Positions 9,226 through 18,300 of a stretch of 64,000 nucleotides of DNA are shown here, piece by piece (within the stretch, counting starts at the first letter, position 1; each line of letters opens with the position of its first letter). Location of the stretch: contig JAHBXD010000006.1 of the NCBI GenBank assembly GCA_019636695.1, forward strand, positions 144,454 to 208,453, written 5' to 3'. The notes under the pieces are model-generated. The model did no database searches, was not told where the DNA came from, and worked only from the letters and a program-made list of their open reading frames with translations. The DNA comes from Phycisphaeraceae bacterium (GTDB lineage Bacteria > Planctomycetota > Phycisphaerae > Phycisphaerales > UBA1924). A program made the position numbers and the translations under genes.

Positions 9226-10052
9226 GAGCTTCGCCCCGTATCCCTCGCGATTGCTTCGGCAGCCGTGGAAAGCAAGGTGAGCCTTCCCCCGTAGGTCTTC
9301 TGAAGGTTCTCGTGCGTAAATACCTCAGAAACAGGTCCGGCGGCGACAATCCGCATGTTGAGAAGCACAACACTGTCGAAGTAGTCAGAGACGGTCTGAA
9401 GGTCATGATGGACGCAGAGCACTGTTTTTCCTGATGATCGAAGGTTCCGAAGCGCATCGACGATCGCCTTCTCGGTTGCGGCATCAACGCCGGCGAACGG
9501 TTCGTCCATGAAATAGAGGTCGGCTTCCTGCGCAAGCGCACGGGCAAGGAACACCCGCTGCTGCTGGCCACCGGAAAGTTGGCTGATCTGCCTGTCGGCA
9601 TATTCGATCATGCCGACACGTTGAAGTGCTTCCATGGCGGCTGCACGATGCGAGCGACCGATCGGACGGCACCAGCCGATGCGGCGATAGCGTCCCATGC
9701 AGACGACATCAAGGGCGGAAACCGGGAAATCCCAATCGACGCTCTCTCGCTGAGGAACGTAGCCGACACGAGATCGAACCTTCGGGTAGGGGCGTCCCCA
9801 CATTTCGACGCGGCCCGATGCGATCGGGATTAATCCGAGGGCTGCCTTGATGAGCGTGCTCTTCCCGGCGCCGTTCGGTCCGACAACGGCGATCAACTGT
9901 CCCGGGGGGGCATCGTAATCGACATCCCAAAGTACCGGTTTTCGTTGGTAGGCAACGGTCACGGCGTGAATCGACAACGGGCTGTGCTCGCTGTGCTCGG
10001 GAAGCGTGCTGATTGTGCTCGGCAGCGGCTGTGGTGGATGGAGGAGCGTCAT
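9222..10052 (-). CDS. Metal ABC transporter ATP-binding protein (ZnuC/MntB type)
   Basis: 276 residues with a complete ABC ATPase motif set: Walker [10 protein letters not shown] (about residue 57), Q-loop [13 protein letters not shown], signature LSGGQQQR, Walker B LYFMDEPF, and switch histidine in CVHHDL. The Q-loop sequence RESVDWDFP is typical of ATPases serving Mn/Zn/Fe chelate transporters. It would power the two fused permeases that follow. It overlaps the binding-protein gene and permease 1 by 4 bp each. Confidence 0.93.
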   Translation of the reverse strand: MTLLHPPQPLPSTISTLPEHSEHSPLSIHAVTVAYQRKPVLWDVDYDAPPGQLIAVVGPNGAGKSTLIKAALGLIPIASGRVEMWGRPYPKVRSRVGYVPQRESVDWDFPVSALDVVCMGRYRRIGWCRPIGRSHRAAAMEALQRVGMIEYADRQISQLSGGQQQRVFLARALAQEADLYFMDEPFAGVDAATEKAIVDALRNLRSSGKTVLCVHHDLQTVSDYFDSVVLLNMRIVAAGPVSEVFTHENLQKTYGGRLTLLSTAAEAIARDTGRSS

Positions 10053-11074
10053 GGCACAGGCTCCGAGAGTTGGCCCGTCATGCCGCGTTCAGGCGCCTCG
10101 CCGCGCAGTGCGCGAGCGATGTGGGTTACGTTGTGATCGATCATGCCGATGTATGTGCCTTCGTACGAGCCGGCAGCGCCCATGGCGTCGGCAAAGAGCG
10201 ACCCCCCAATACGGACTGACCACCCTCGGCGCGCTGCGCCCACGACGAGCGCTTGTGTGTTGCGATCAGAAACGGTGCTTTCGACAAAGACGGCTGCGAT
10301 CTTCCGAGAAACGATCAGTTCGACCAGACGCTCGATATCACGCACACCGGCCTCACTCTCGGTGCTGATGCCTTGAATGCCCACGACTTCAAAGCCGTAT
10401 CGACGCCCGAAATACCCGAAGGCGTCGTGTGCAGTGACGAGCACTCGCTGCGCTTCGGGAATCGTTGTAAGCACCGCGAGGGCGTATGCATCGAGTTCGG
10501 CGAGCTTGGAGCGGTATGCCGCGGCATTTGCGGCGAATGTTGCAGCATGTTCCGGTCGGAGTTCGCTCAGACGATCACGAACGATATCGGCCACCAACGA
10601 CCAGAGGGTCGGATCCATCCAGACGTGAGGATCTTCGTGGCCTTCGAAGTCACCGGGAGTCAGGAGTCGATCACGGGGAAGAAACTCGGCAATCGGAAAG
10701 ACGTGTTTGCCCGATGCCGCGGCTTTGGCCAAGACGTCAGTCAGCTTGCCTTCGAGGAGGAGGCCGTTGTAAAAGACAACATCGGCGTTGAGCAGCCGGC
10801 TGATGTCCGAACGGGTGGGTTTGTATAGGTGCGGATCGACGCCCTCGCCCATCAGCGATGTGACCTCGGCCGTTTCGCCAGCGACGTGCCGCACGACCTC
10901 AGCCACCATGCCGACGGTGCAGGTGATCTTGATGCGGTCGGGAGAGCGGTTTTCAGTCTCGGCGGATTTCGCACACCCTCCTAGACCAGTAAGGATGGTG
11001 ATGAAGAACGCACCGAGGATCTGTGATGAAAATTTGGCACAGGCTCTGGCGCTGCGGGGCGCAAATTGTAGCAT
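10049..11074 (-). CDS. Metal-binding lipoprotein of the Zn/Mn ABC transporter
   Basis: 341 residues. It starts with a lipoprotein signal ending in the lipobox LTGLGGC (Cys at about 34), then a ZnuA/TroA-family cluster A-1 domain: [26 protein letters not shown] (first His ligand), a backbone helix containing [19 protein letters not shown] in forward order as [12 protein letters not shown] (second His), [16 protein letters not shown] (third His), and a Glu/Asp ligand in the C-terminal lobe. There is no long His-rich loop of the kind seen in many ZnuA proteins, so Mn specificity is possible. It is the first gene of the operon. A 16-bp palindrome overlaps its start codon. Confidence 0.9.
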   Translation of the reverse strand: MLQFAPRSARACAKFSSQILGAFFITILTGLGGCAKSAETENRSPDRIKITCTVGMVAEVVRHVAGETAEVTSLMGEGVDPHLYKPTRSDISRLLNADVVFYNGLLLEGKLTDVLAKAAASGKHVFPIAEFLPRDRLLTPGDFEGHEDPHVWMDPTLWSLVADIVRDRLSELRPEHAATFAANAAAYRSKLAELDAYALAVLTTIPEAQRVLVTAHDAFGYFGRRYGFEVVGIQGISTESEAGVRDIERLVELIVSRKIAAVFVESTVSDRNTQALVVGAARRGWSVRIGGSLFADAMGAAGSYEGTYIGMIDHNVTHIARALRGEAPERGMTGQLSEPVP

Positions 11075-11082
11075 GGGCTACA
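11067..11082. promoter_or_regulatory. Palindrome over the start of the metal transporter operon (candidate operator)
   Basis: TGTAGC at 11067-11072 and GCTACA at 11077-11082 form a perfect 6-bp inverted repeat with a 4-base spacer, nearly extended by flanking AT bases. It covers the ATG of the first gene of the operon. DtxR-family and Fur-family metal regulators bind short dyads at such positions. The assignment is inference. Confidence 0.35.
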
Positions 11083-11430
11083 TTATGCATCGGATCTGCT
11101 CCTGACAAGTCCCGGAATCGGGGTCGAAGCCGATGATGTCCGAGCCGAGCGACAATGCCCATCTGGTCGGACTCCTGGGCTATGCGGTAGACTGCGAGCG
11201 TCGGCGTCGGCTTCACGTGGAAGTGATCCCTTCTGTTCGGGTGACGGAATACAAGCCGGATGCCGATCCGGTACATGTTCCGGCCACAAACCCAAGTCCA
11301 GTCCGAGCCGGTCGATGCGTCGGGCATAAAGTCCGATAAGATAGATTATGTCAAGTCATCATGGTGGATGTGCAACGTTCTGAAATGGAAGCTGGAAGAA
11401 ATCTGGAAGAAAGAAGGATGCTCGGACGAG
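11083..11430. other. Intergenic region without a recognisable gene
   Basis: This ~350-bp stretch lies between the metal transporter operon and the membrane HTH gene, both on the minus strand. Only short open frames without family character or a ribosome-binding site were seen on either strand. It should hold the promoter of the metal operon. No convincing hexamer pair, tRNA or terminator was identified. Confidence 0.5.
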
Positions 11431-12033
11431 TCACAGCCGCCGGAGATTGAGCATGAGCTCGACGTGGCCCTGCGGCTGGTCAACTTCCTGAGCGATGTCG
11501 CGGGGGGAAAGCCCTTGGTCGGCCAAGGCATAGACACGGGACATCAGCGGCTCGGCCGGGGCCGAGGATGGCCGAGAATCAGCAGGTGGATGCGTGGACC
11601 GCTGCGGCGTGGGCGTCTCGGCGAGCCGGCCGTCGAAGTTCGAAGCCATTGACTCGGCCCGCGCGATGAGCTGCTCAAGCCTTGCGGCCTTGGCATCAAG
11701 CTGGGATGCCAGCCTTTGGCAAAGCTCAGTGGCATCGGCCATCAGGGATTCTACGGGGTCGCGTCGCTTAAGGGCCTCTTGGCGTAACTCGGAGAGTCGC
11801 TCTTTGGGTGGCCGGGACATGTCGGATGTGCGTGCTCGGCTTCGCCGCATCGACCTGATCAGTGTGTGCATGAGCACGACGAAGCCGAACATGGCAATGC
11901 CCAACGGCACCCATGAGGGGAGCGATGTCGTAGGCTCGGGAAGAAAATCATGCTCATCATCATCGGGGTGGGCGATAAACCCTGCCGATGGGTCAGGTCG
12001 GTGATCCGCGTGCTGGGGAACGGGACGCATCAT
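11431..12033 (-). CDS. Membrane-anchored protein with coiled coil and C-terminal HTH (function unknown)
   Basis: 200 residues. After a short polar N-terminus (His/Asp-rich) there is one transmembrane helix (WVPLGIAMFGFVVLMHTLI, about residues 40-58). A basic stop-transfer segment follows, then a helical/coiled-coil region (about 75-130), a Pro/Ser-rich linker, and a C-terminal ~30-residue helix-turn-helix-like end (ALADQGLSPRDIAQEVDQPQG). This order (TM, coil, short HTH of the DUF2802/DUF6115 sort) occurs in small membrane proteins of unknown role. The ATG at 12033 (or 12030) is used because the longer frame would run over the divergent tilS start only 20 bp away. Confidence 0.7.
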   Translation of the reverse strand: MMRPVPQHADHRPDPSAGFIAHPDDDEHDFLPEPTTSLPSWVPLGIAMFGFVVLMHTLIRSMRRSRARTSDMSRPPKERLSELRQEALKRRDPVESLMADATELCQRLASQLDAKAARLEQLIARAESMASNFDGRLAETPTPQRSTHPPADSRPSSAPAEPLMSRVYALADQGLSPRDIAQEVDQPQGHVELMLNLRRL

Positions 12034-12053
12034 GCGAACCCTATCATCGGTTG

Positions 12054-13106
12054 ATGGTCGGTGCACGGTCCATTCCTCGGCTGCCGCGGAGCGATCCACT
12101 GGTCGCCCGTGTCATCCGTGATTGGCGGGCGCTGACCGGGGGGGGGCGTGATGCTCCGGGGATGCGGAGAACACTGATCGCGTGTTCAGGTGGAGCCGAT
12201 AGTTCGGCGCTTGCGATCTGCCTGACTGCCGCGAGCGATGACTTGGTGATCGGGCATATCGTGCATGACATGCGTGCGGGGGCCGAGGCCGCGGCGGATC
12301 GTGATTCTGCACGCAGCCTGGCCGAGTGGCTTGGGGCGCCTTTTTGCGAGGATCGTGTCGAAGCTCGACCCGCCGGCGGAAATCTGGAAGCGAAGTCGCG
12401 TCGGATGCGGTATATCGCGCTGGCTTCTCTTGCGGAGGCGCACGGCTGCCGTTTTGTTGCGACGGCGCATCACCTTGATGATCAGCTCGAGACGGTGCTG
12501 CTGCGGATGCTGCGTGGCGCCGGCCCTCGAGGACTGGGAGGCATCGCATCCAGACGAATGGTCCGTACTCGTCTGGGCGGAGCCATTACGATTGTTCGCC
12601 CGATGCTGGGGGTGCATCGACGTGACACCGAAGCGATTTGCGGGAGAGCGGGTTGGAGTTGGCGTCATGATGTGACGAATGAGGATGTTTCGCGCGATCG
12701 AGCTTTTCTTCGTTCGAGGGTGCTTCCGCTTCTGGCGGAACGGTTCCCGCGAGGGGCAGAGCGGGCTGGTGAGGTTGCGGCGCTGCAGGCCATGATTGCG
12801 GACTGCCTTGCGGTGGATGCTCGACGCGTGCGCCCGTTGAAGCATGATGGGGCGCTTGAGTGGTCTCGGGCGGAACTCAAGTTGCTGCACCCGGTTCACC
12901 TTGGGGAAGTGCTGCGCTCTGGGTGGATCACATTACAGGGAAATATCGGCCTGGATCGGCTATCGCAACGATCGTTGCGAGCAGCATGCACAATGATCAG
13001 CGATTCGTCGGGAGCAATGCGGCGGGTCGAATGGGCGGGCGTGGAACTTGTGGTGACTCGATCTGCGGTGATGATGCGTCGAAAGGACGCTGTGCATGGA
13101 ACGTGA
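12054..13106 (+). CDS. tilS: tRNA(Ile)-lysidine synthase
   Basis: 350 residues. The PP-loop ATP pyrophosphatase signature SGGADSSALAI is at about residues 45-55, followed by HIVHDMRAGAEAAADRD and the conserved ATAHHLDDQLETVLLRMLRG. TilS ligates lysine to C34 of the CAU anticodon of tRNA-Ile2, making it read AUA. The C-terminal substrate-binding domain is short compared with the E. coli enzyme, as in many compact TilS proteins. The start at 12054 (ATGGTCGG) follows GGTTG without a strong Shine-Dalgarno. The stop lies 11 bp inside the following receiver-like gene. Confidence 0.9.
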   Translation: MVGARSIPRLPRSDPLVARVIRDWRALTGGGRDAPGMRRTLIACSGGADSSALAICLTAASDDLVIGHIVHDMRAGAEAAADRDSARSLAEWLGAPFCEDRVEARPAGGNLEAKSRRMRYIALASLAEAHGCRFVATAHHLDDQLETVLLRMLRGAGPRGLGGIASRRMVRTRLGGAITIVRPMLGVHRRDTEAICGRAGWSWRHDVTNEDVSRDRAFLRSRVLPLLAERFPRGAERAGEVAALQAMIADCLAVDARRVRPLKHDGALEWSRAELKLLHPVHLGEVLRSGWITLQGNIGLDRLSQRSLRAACTMISDSSGAMRRVEWAGVELVVTRSAVMMRRKDAVHGT

Positions 13107-13494
13107 ACCTTTGATTGTTCTAGTAGGACACTGCCGACCGGATGCCGGGATGATTTCGAGCATGGTCAGGCGGGCTGCGCCACAGGCACGAATCGCCAAC
13201 GTAGAGAGCCTGCGTGAATTGCTTGCGAATCTGCCGGAAGCGTGCCTGCTGCTGGTTAATCGCGTTCTTGATGGCGACTTTAATACTGCGGACGGCGTTG
13301 ACCTTATGCGGAGCATCAACCCATGTTCGACGTGGATGCTCGTGAGCAACTTTGAGGATGCGCAGTCGCGGGCGATGGAGGCCGGGGCTTTGCAAGGATT
13401 CGGTAAATCCATGCTTTACGACAGTTCCACGCTGGAGCGAGTACGTCAAGCGGTGAAGGAACCACCGCCTGCCCGTCCGGGAGATTGCGGATAG
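13096..13494 (+). CDS. Pseudo-receiver (CheY-like) domain protein
   Basis: 132 residues with the alternating beta/alpha pattern of a response-regulator receiver: LIVLVGH at beta1, ACLLLVNRVLDGDF at beta3, STWMLVSNF at beta4 and QGFGKSML at beta5, where the Lys of the receiver active site is kept. The acidic pocket after beta1 (normally two Asp/Glu) reads GHCRPDA, and the phospho-acceptor position appears to be Asn (LVNR). Phosphorylation by a histidine kinase is therefore unlikely. No output domain is present. It overlaps tilS by 11 bp and is followed closely by the potassium channel, so co-transcription is likely. A pseudo-receiver identity is inferred from pattern, not strong similarity. 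Confidence 0.6.
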   Translation: MEREPLIVLVGHCRPDAGMISSMVRRAAPQARIANVESLRELLANLPEACLLLVNRVLDGDFNTADGVDLMRSINPCSTWMLVSNFEDAQSRAMEAGALQGFGKSMLYDSSTLERVRQAVKEPPPARPGDCG

Positions 13495-13559
13495 GCTATC
13501 GCCTTGAGAACGCGAAGCCGTCTACTGAGAGCGGGTCATACGTCGGAGTGCATGGTTCC

Positions 13560-15248
13560 ATGAAGTATTTTACGGCCCAGGTCGTGTACATGCTTCGCCA
13601 GCGAGGGAGTCGTCGCAACATTCTGCTGCTCGTGCGGTTTCTGACGGTGTTGGCGATTCTGATGGCCATCTACAGCGTTGCGTTTCACTACCTGATGGCG
13701 TATGAAGGGCGGCATTACAGTTGGATCACCGGACTGTACTGGACGCTGACGGTGATGTCGACGCTGGGATTCGGGGACATCACGTTCGAGACGGATCTCG
13801 GTCGAGTATTCTCGATCATCGTGCTGGCTTCGGGGATGATTTTTCTTCTGACGTTGCTGCCCTTTACATTCATTCAGTTCTTTTACGCTCCGTGGATCGC
13901 CGCACAGCGAGCATCACGCATTCCGCGTGAAGTGCCGCCCGAGACCAATGGGCATGTGCTGCTGACCTCGGATGATTCGGTGGCCTCGGCGTTACTTCGC
14001 AAGCTTGAGCAGTTCAATTACGACTATGTCATGATTACTCCGCAGTTTGATGAGGCATCTCGCCTGCTCGACCAGGGGCGTCGCGTGATCGTGGGCGAGC
14101 TTGACGATCCGGATGTTTATCGACGGGCACGCGCCGATGTCGCGGCGATGGTGGTTACCACGCGGGGGGATGTTCTGAATACCAACGTCGCCTTTACTGT
14201 GCGTGAAGTTGCTGCGGCAACACCGATCGTGGCCACGGCGAACACAGCGAAATCGGCGGATATTCTGCACCGTGCTGGAGTGACCCATGCCCTGCAACTC
14301 GGCGAGATGATGGGCAAGGCCCTTTCTCGAGGGATCGTCGGCGGCGATGCAGTGACGCACGTTGTCGGTCAGATTGACGAATTGCTGATCGCCGAGGCCA
14401 ACGCCGCCCGCACCCCCCTAGTCGGCAAGACGCTTCGCGAGAACCGGCTGAGCGATATCGGCGTGAATGTCATCGGCGTATGGGATCGTGGTGAGTTCAC
14501 GTATGCCACCGCGGACACCCTGATCAGGCCGAACTCGATCCTGGTGATGACGGGAACAACTGAACAACTGGCCAATTACGACGAACATTTCATTATTTAT
14601 AACGTTTCGATCAACCCTGTAGTGATTCTCGGCGGTGGGCGCGTCGGACGTGCGGCTTCGCGGATGCTTTCGACAAGAGGCGTGGATTGGCGGATCGTGG
14701 AGCTTGTTTCCGGGCGTGTTCCTGAGTCTGACCGTACGGTGATCGGCGATGCGACGGACGCTGATGTGCTGAAGAGGGCCGGACTGATGGAGGCTCCGGC
14801 GGTGCTTGTCACGACGCGAGATGACAGCCTGAATATCTATTTGACTATTTACTGTCGCAGCCTTCGGCCGGATATCCAGATCATCAGCCGTGCAACGGAA
14901 GAGCGGAATATCGCCACGCTGCATCGGGCCGGAGCGGATTTTGTGATGTCGTACGCTTCGATGGGCGCCACGACCATCTTCAATTATCTCAAGCGAAGTC
15001 GGCTGGTTTCCATTGCCGAAGGGTTGGATTTTTTCAAGATCGAAGTGCCGAAATCTCTGGTAGGCAAGACCCTGGCCGATGCTCGCATCCGTGAAAGAAC
15101 CGGATGCACCGTCGTCGCCATTCGAGACGCCAAGGGCATACGGCCTGATCTTCGTCCTGAAACGGTTCTGGAGGAGGGCCGAGAAATGGTGATCGTGGGC
15201 AGCATTGAATCCGAGGCAAGATTCCTTGAACGCTTTGTAGAAGCATAA
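13560..15248 (+). CDS. Potassium channel with two RCK (TrkA-N/TrkA-C) modules
   Basis: 562 residues. Two transmembrane helices (about residues 24-48 and 82-112) flank a pore loop with TLTVMSTLGFGDITF, a TVGYG-type filter in the TLGFGD form. The soluble part contains two RCK modules. The first begins with NGHVLLTSDD and has a poor nucleotide-binding motif; the second has a good one, VVILGGGRVGRAASRML. Each is followed by a TrkA-C-like domain (TPLVGKTLRENRLSD; KSLVGKTLADARIRE). It should form a ligand-gated K+ channel of the MthK/Kch type. The ATG at 13560 was chosen over the upstream frame start at 13485, which would overlap the receiver gene and adds no recognised sequence. Confidence 0.88.
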   Translation: MKYFTAQVVYMLRQRGSRRNILLLVRFLTVLAILMAIYSVAFHYLMAYEGRHYSWITGLYWTLTVMSTLGFGDITFETDLGRVFSIIVLASGMIFLLTLLPFTFIQFFYAPWIAAQRASRIPREVPPETNGHVLLTSDDSVASALLRKLEQFNYDYVMITPQFDEASRLLDQGRRVIVGELDDPDVYRRARADVAAMVVTTRGDVLNTNVAFTVREVAAATPIVATANTAKSADILHRAGVTHALQLGEMMGKALSRGIVGGDAVTHVVGQIDELLIAEANAARTPLVGKTLRENRLSDIGVNVIGVWDRGEFTYATADTLIRPNSILVMTGTTEQLANYDEHFIIYNVSINPVVILGGGRVGRAASRMLSTRGVDWRIVELVSGRVPESDRTVIGDATDADVLKRAGLMEAPAVLVTTRDDSLNIYLTIYCRSLRPDIQIISRATEERNIATLHRAGADFVMSYASMGATTIFNYLKRSRLVSIAEGLDFFKIEVPKSLVGKTLADARIRERTGCTVVAIRDAKGIRPDLRPETVLEEGREMVIVGSIESEARFLERFVEA

Positions 15249-15312
15249 CTGTTCGCGTTTTCTACCCTTGACACTCCGGTATGCAACCGGAAGCGACACT
15301 ATCCTTGTTGCC

Positions 15313-18300
15313 GTGACCCCTGCCGATCTGGAACGCTTGTGGTCGATGATTGACGCCTGCATGGGCGTGGACCGTGATCGGCTGCACAAACGATTGCGCG
15401 GCTTGGTGGAATCGGTGCGGGTTTCCCACCAAGATCGCTCAACCGAGCGGCGAACGCGGCGCAAAGGGCTGATCGACCGGGATCGTCGCATGCCGACAGC
15501 GAGCGATGAGAAGCTAGCCCCCCCACCGCCATCTCATGGATTGCAGGGCGCATTGAGCGAGATTGAGGCGGAGATCAAGGCATCGATGGAACGCCGATCG
15601 CGGAGACTGCGCAGTATCCCGGCGGTGCACTACCCCTCGGACCTTCCGGTGTGCATTCGTCGCGAGGAGATCGCTGACGCGATGCAACGACATCAGGTCA
15701 TTGTTGTCTGTGGAGAAACGGGTTCCGGCAAAAGCACGCAACTTCCCAAGATCTGCCTTGAGCTTGGGCGGGGAATCGACGGCTTGATCGGGCATACGCA
15801 ACCTCGCCGCATTGCGGCGAGGACCATTGCCGCACGATTGTCTGAGGAACTTCGGGTAGTGCTGGGACAGGAGATCGGCTTTAAGATCAGATTCAACGAT
15901 CGGACTGACCCGAATACGCTGATCAAAGTGATGACGGATGGTATTCTTCTTGCTGAGACAGCCTCTGATCGATTGCTTCGACAGTATGACACGCTGATTA
16001 TCGATGAAGCCCACGAGCGATCACTGAATATTGATTTTCTGCTGGGATATCTGCGGCAGATTCTGCCGAAGCGCCCTGATCTGAAAGTGGTGGTGACCTC
16101 GGCGACGATCGATCCTGAGCGATTGAGCAGGCATTTCAGTGATGCGCCCATTGTACGTGTGGAAGGCAGAACATACCCGGTTGAAACACGCTACCGCCCG
16201 CTTCCTGAGCAAGATGATCGCAACGGCCGGGACGATGATGTGCTTCTGGACGGCATTTTGAACGCCGTGGATGAAATCGCCGCGGAAGGCCCGGGAGACA
16301 TTCTGGTATTCCTGAGCGGCGAGCGTGAAATACGCGAGGCGGCGGAGGGTCTTCGAAAGCACCATCCTCCGAATACGGAGGTTCTTCCACTCTACGCCCG
16401 ATTGAGCGTTGAAGAGCAGCAACGTGTATTCACGCCGCACAACAGCCGCCGGATCGTGCTGGCAACCAATGTCGCGGAGACATCTCTGACGGTTCCGGGC
16501 ATTCGGGGGGTGGTTGACACCGGGGTCGCCCGGATCAGCCGCTACTCACCCAGGACGAAGGTGCAGCGTTTGCAGGTTGAGCCGATCAGCCGAGCGAGCG
16601 CCGACCAGCGCCGAGGTCGGTGTGGGAGGATCGGACCCGGTGTCTGCCTGAGGCTCTATAGCGAGGAATCCTACTCCGAACGGCCGGATTTCACTGAGCC
16701 TGAGATTCTGCGATCTCATCTTGCCGGTGTGATTTTGCAGATGAAGTCGCTGGGTTTGGGCAAAGTGGAGCAATTCCCGTTTCTTGATGCGCCCGATTAC
16801 CGCCAGGTGCGAGAGGGATATCGCACATTGCACGAACTGGGCGCAGTTACGAGCGAGGGTGATCTGACGCCGATGGGACGACTGTTGGCCAAACTTCCGA
16901 TCGATCCTCGAATCGGCAGGATGGTGCTAGCCGGCGGACACGAGGGTGTACTTCATGATGTGCTGATCATTGCCGCGGCGCTGAGCGTGCAAGATCCTCG
17001 TGAACGCCCGCATGATCGCCAGGAGCAAGCGGATGCCCTACACGCCGAGTATCAGGATGCCGACAGTGATTTTGTTTCATACTTGAATTTATGGGCGGCG
17101 TATCGAGCGTTTGATCACTCGATGAGCACCAGACAGCTCCGCCGATGGTGCCGCGAGCGGTGCTTGTCCTTTCTTCGATTACGAGAATGGCGAGACGTTC
17201 ATCGACAACTTCGAGATGCAGCGCACACGCTCGGATTTGCTGTTGGCAATGGGGCTTGCGACCGTGACCGTGTGCACAAAGCACTCTTGACGGGGCTGCT
17301 CTCAAATGTCGGTGCGCGTTCCGAGAACACGGAATATCGAGGCCCGCATGGCCTGAGATTTTATGTACATCCAGGCTCAGCAGTGTTCGATGGTAAACCC
17401 GCGTGGATCATGGCTGCGGAACTGATCCAGACCACCAGGTTGTATGCGAGAATCGTTGCCAAGATCAGGCCTGAGTGGATCGAGTCCGCCGCCGAACATC
17501 TGATCAAGCGCACGTATCATGATCCTTTCTGGGATGCTCGTCGTGCACGGGTGCATGCCTATGAGCATGTGACGCTGCATGGTCTTGAGATTGTGCATGG
17601 TCGCGAGGTGCACTACGGCCCGATCGATCCCGCACTCAGTCGCGAGATTTTCATTCAGAAGGCATTGGTGGACGGCGACTTACGAACCAATGCGCCTTGG
17701 GCACGGCACAATCGCAAATTGCTTCGTGAGGTCAGCGCCTTGGAGGATCGATTACGCCGCAGAGATATTGTCGCGGGACCGGAAACCCGCCAGATGTTCT
17801 TCAACGCACGGGTTCCCGACCATGTCTTTACGGGGGCAGCCTTTGAGCGATGGCGCCAGCAGGCGGAGCGTACTGATCCGCGGCGGCTGTTTATGTCTCA
17901 CGATGATGTCGTGGCCCGAATGCCGGGTGACGAGGAACAATCGCGGTTTCCAGTGCGCATCGAGGTCGACGGCGCGACCATTCCTGCGGCGTATCGTTTT
18001 GAACCGGGACAACCCGACGACGGCGTTGTGCTGACGGTACCGCTGGAGGCCCTTCACCGGCTGAACGAGGCACAACTGGAGTGGATCATTCCCGGTCTTG
18101 TGCGAGAGCGGGTGATCGCCCTTGTCAAATCGCTGCCGAAGACCCACAGGCGGCTGCTGGGATCGGCCGCAGCATTCGCAGACGAGTTTCTTGATTCAGA
18201 ACCTGATAAGAGCATATCGCTTCCACATGCTATCAACGAATATCTACGTCGTTCGACTGGCGAAGCAGTTGCGGACGACATCTGGCGCCGGATTGAAGTC

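Noticed and set aside
6482..11074. Manganese versus zinc assignment of the transporter
   Set aside because: Ligand motifs in the binding protein and ATPase do not separate the two metals reliably, so no gene symbols were given.
11361..11450. Short plus-strand frame of about 29 codons (MVDVQRSEMEAG...)
   Set aside because: No ribosome-binding site and no family resemblance.
15268..15273. TTGACA as a -35 element or TTG start for hrpA
   Set aside because: No -10 hexamer occurs at 16-18 bp spacing, and the upstream residues have no resemblance to HrpA N-termini; GTG 15313 fits better.
14418..15491. Open frame antisense to the potassium channel RCK region (357 codons)
   Set aside because: Arg/His/Ser-rich shadow frame across a conserved gene; no recognisable domain.
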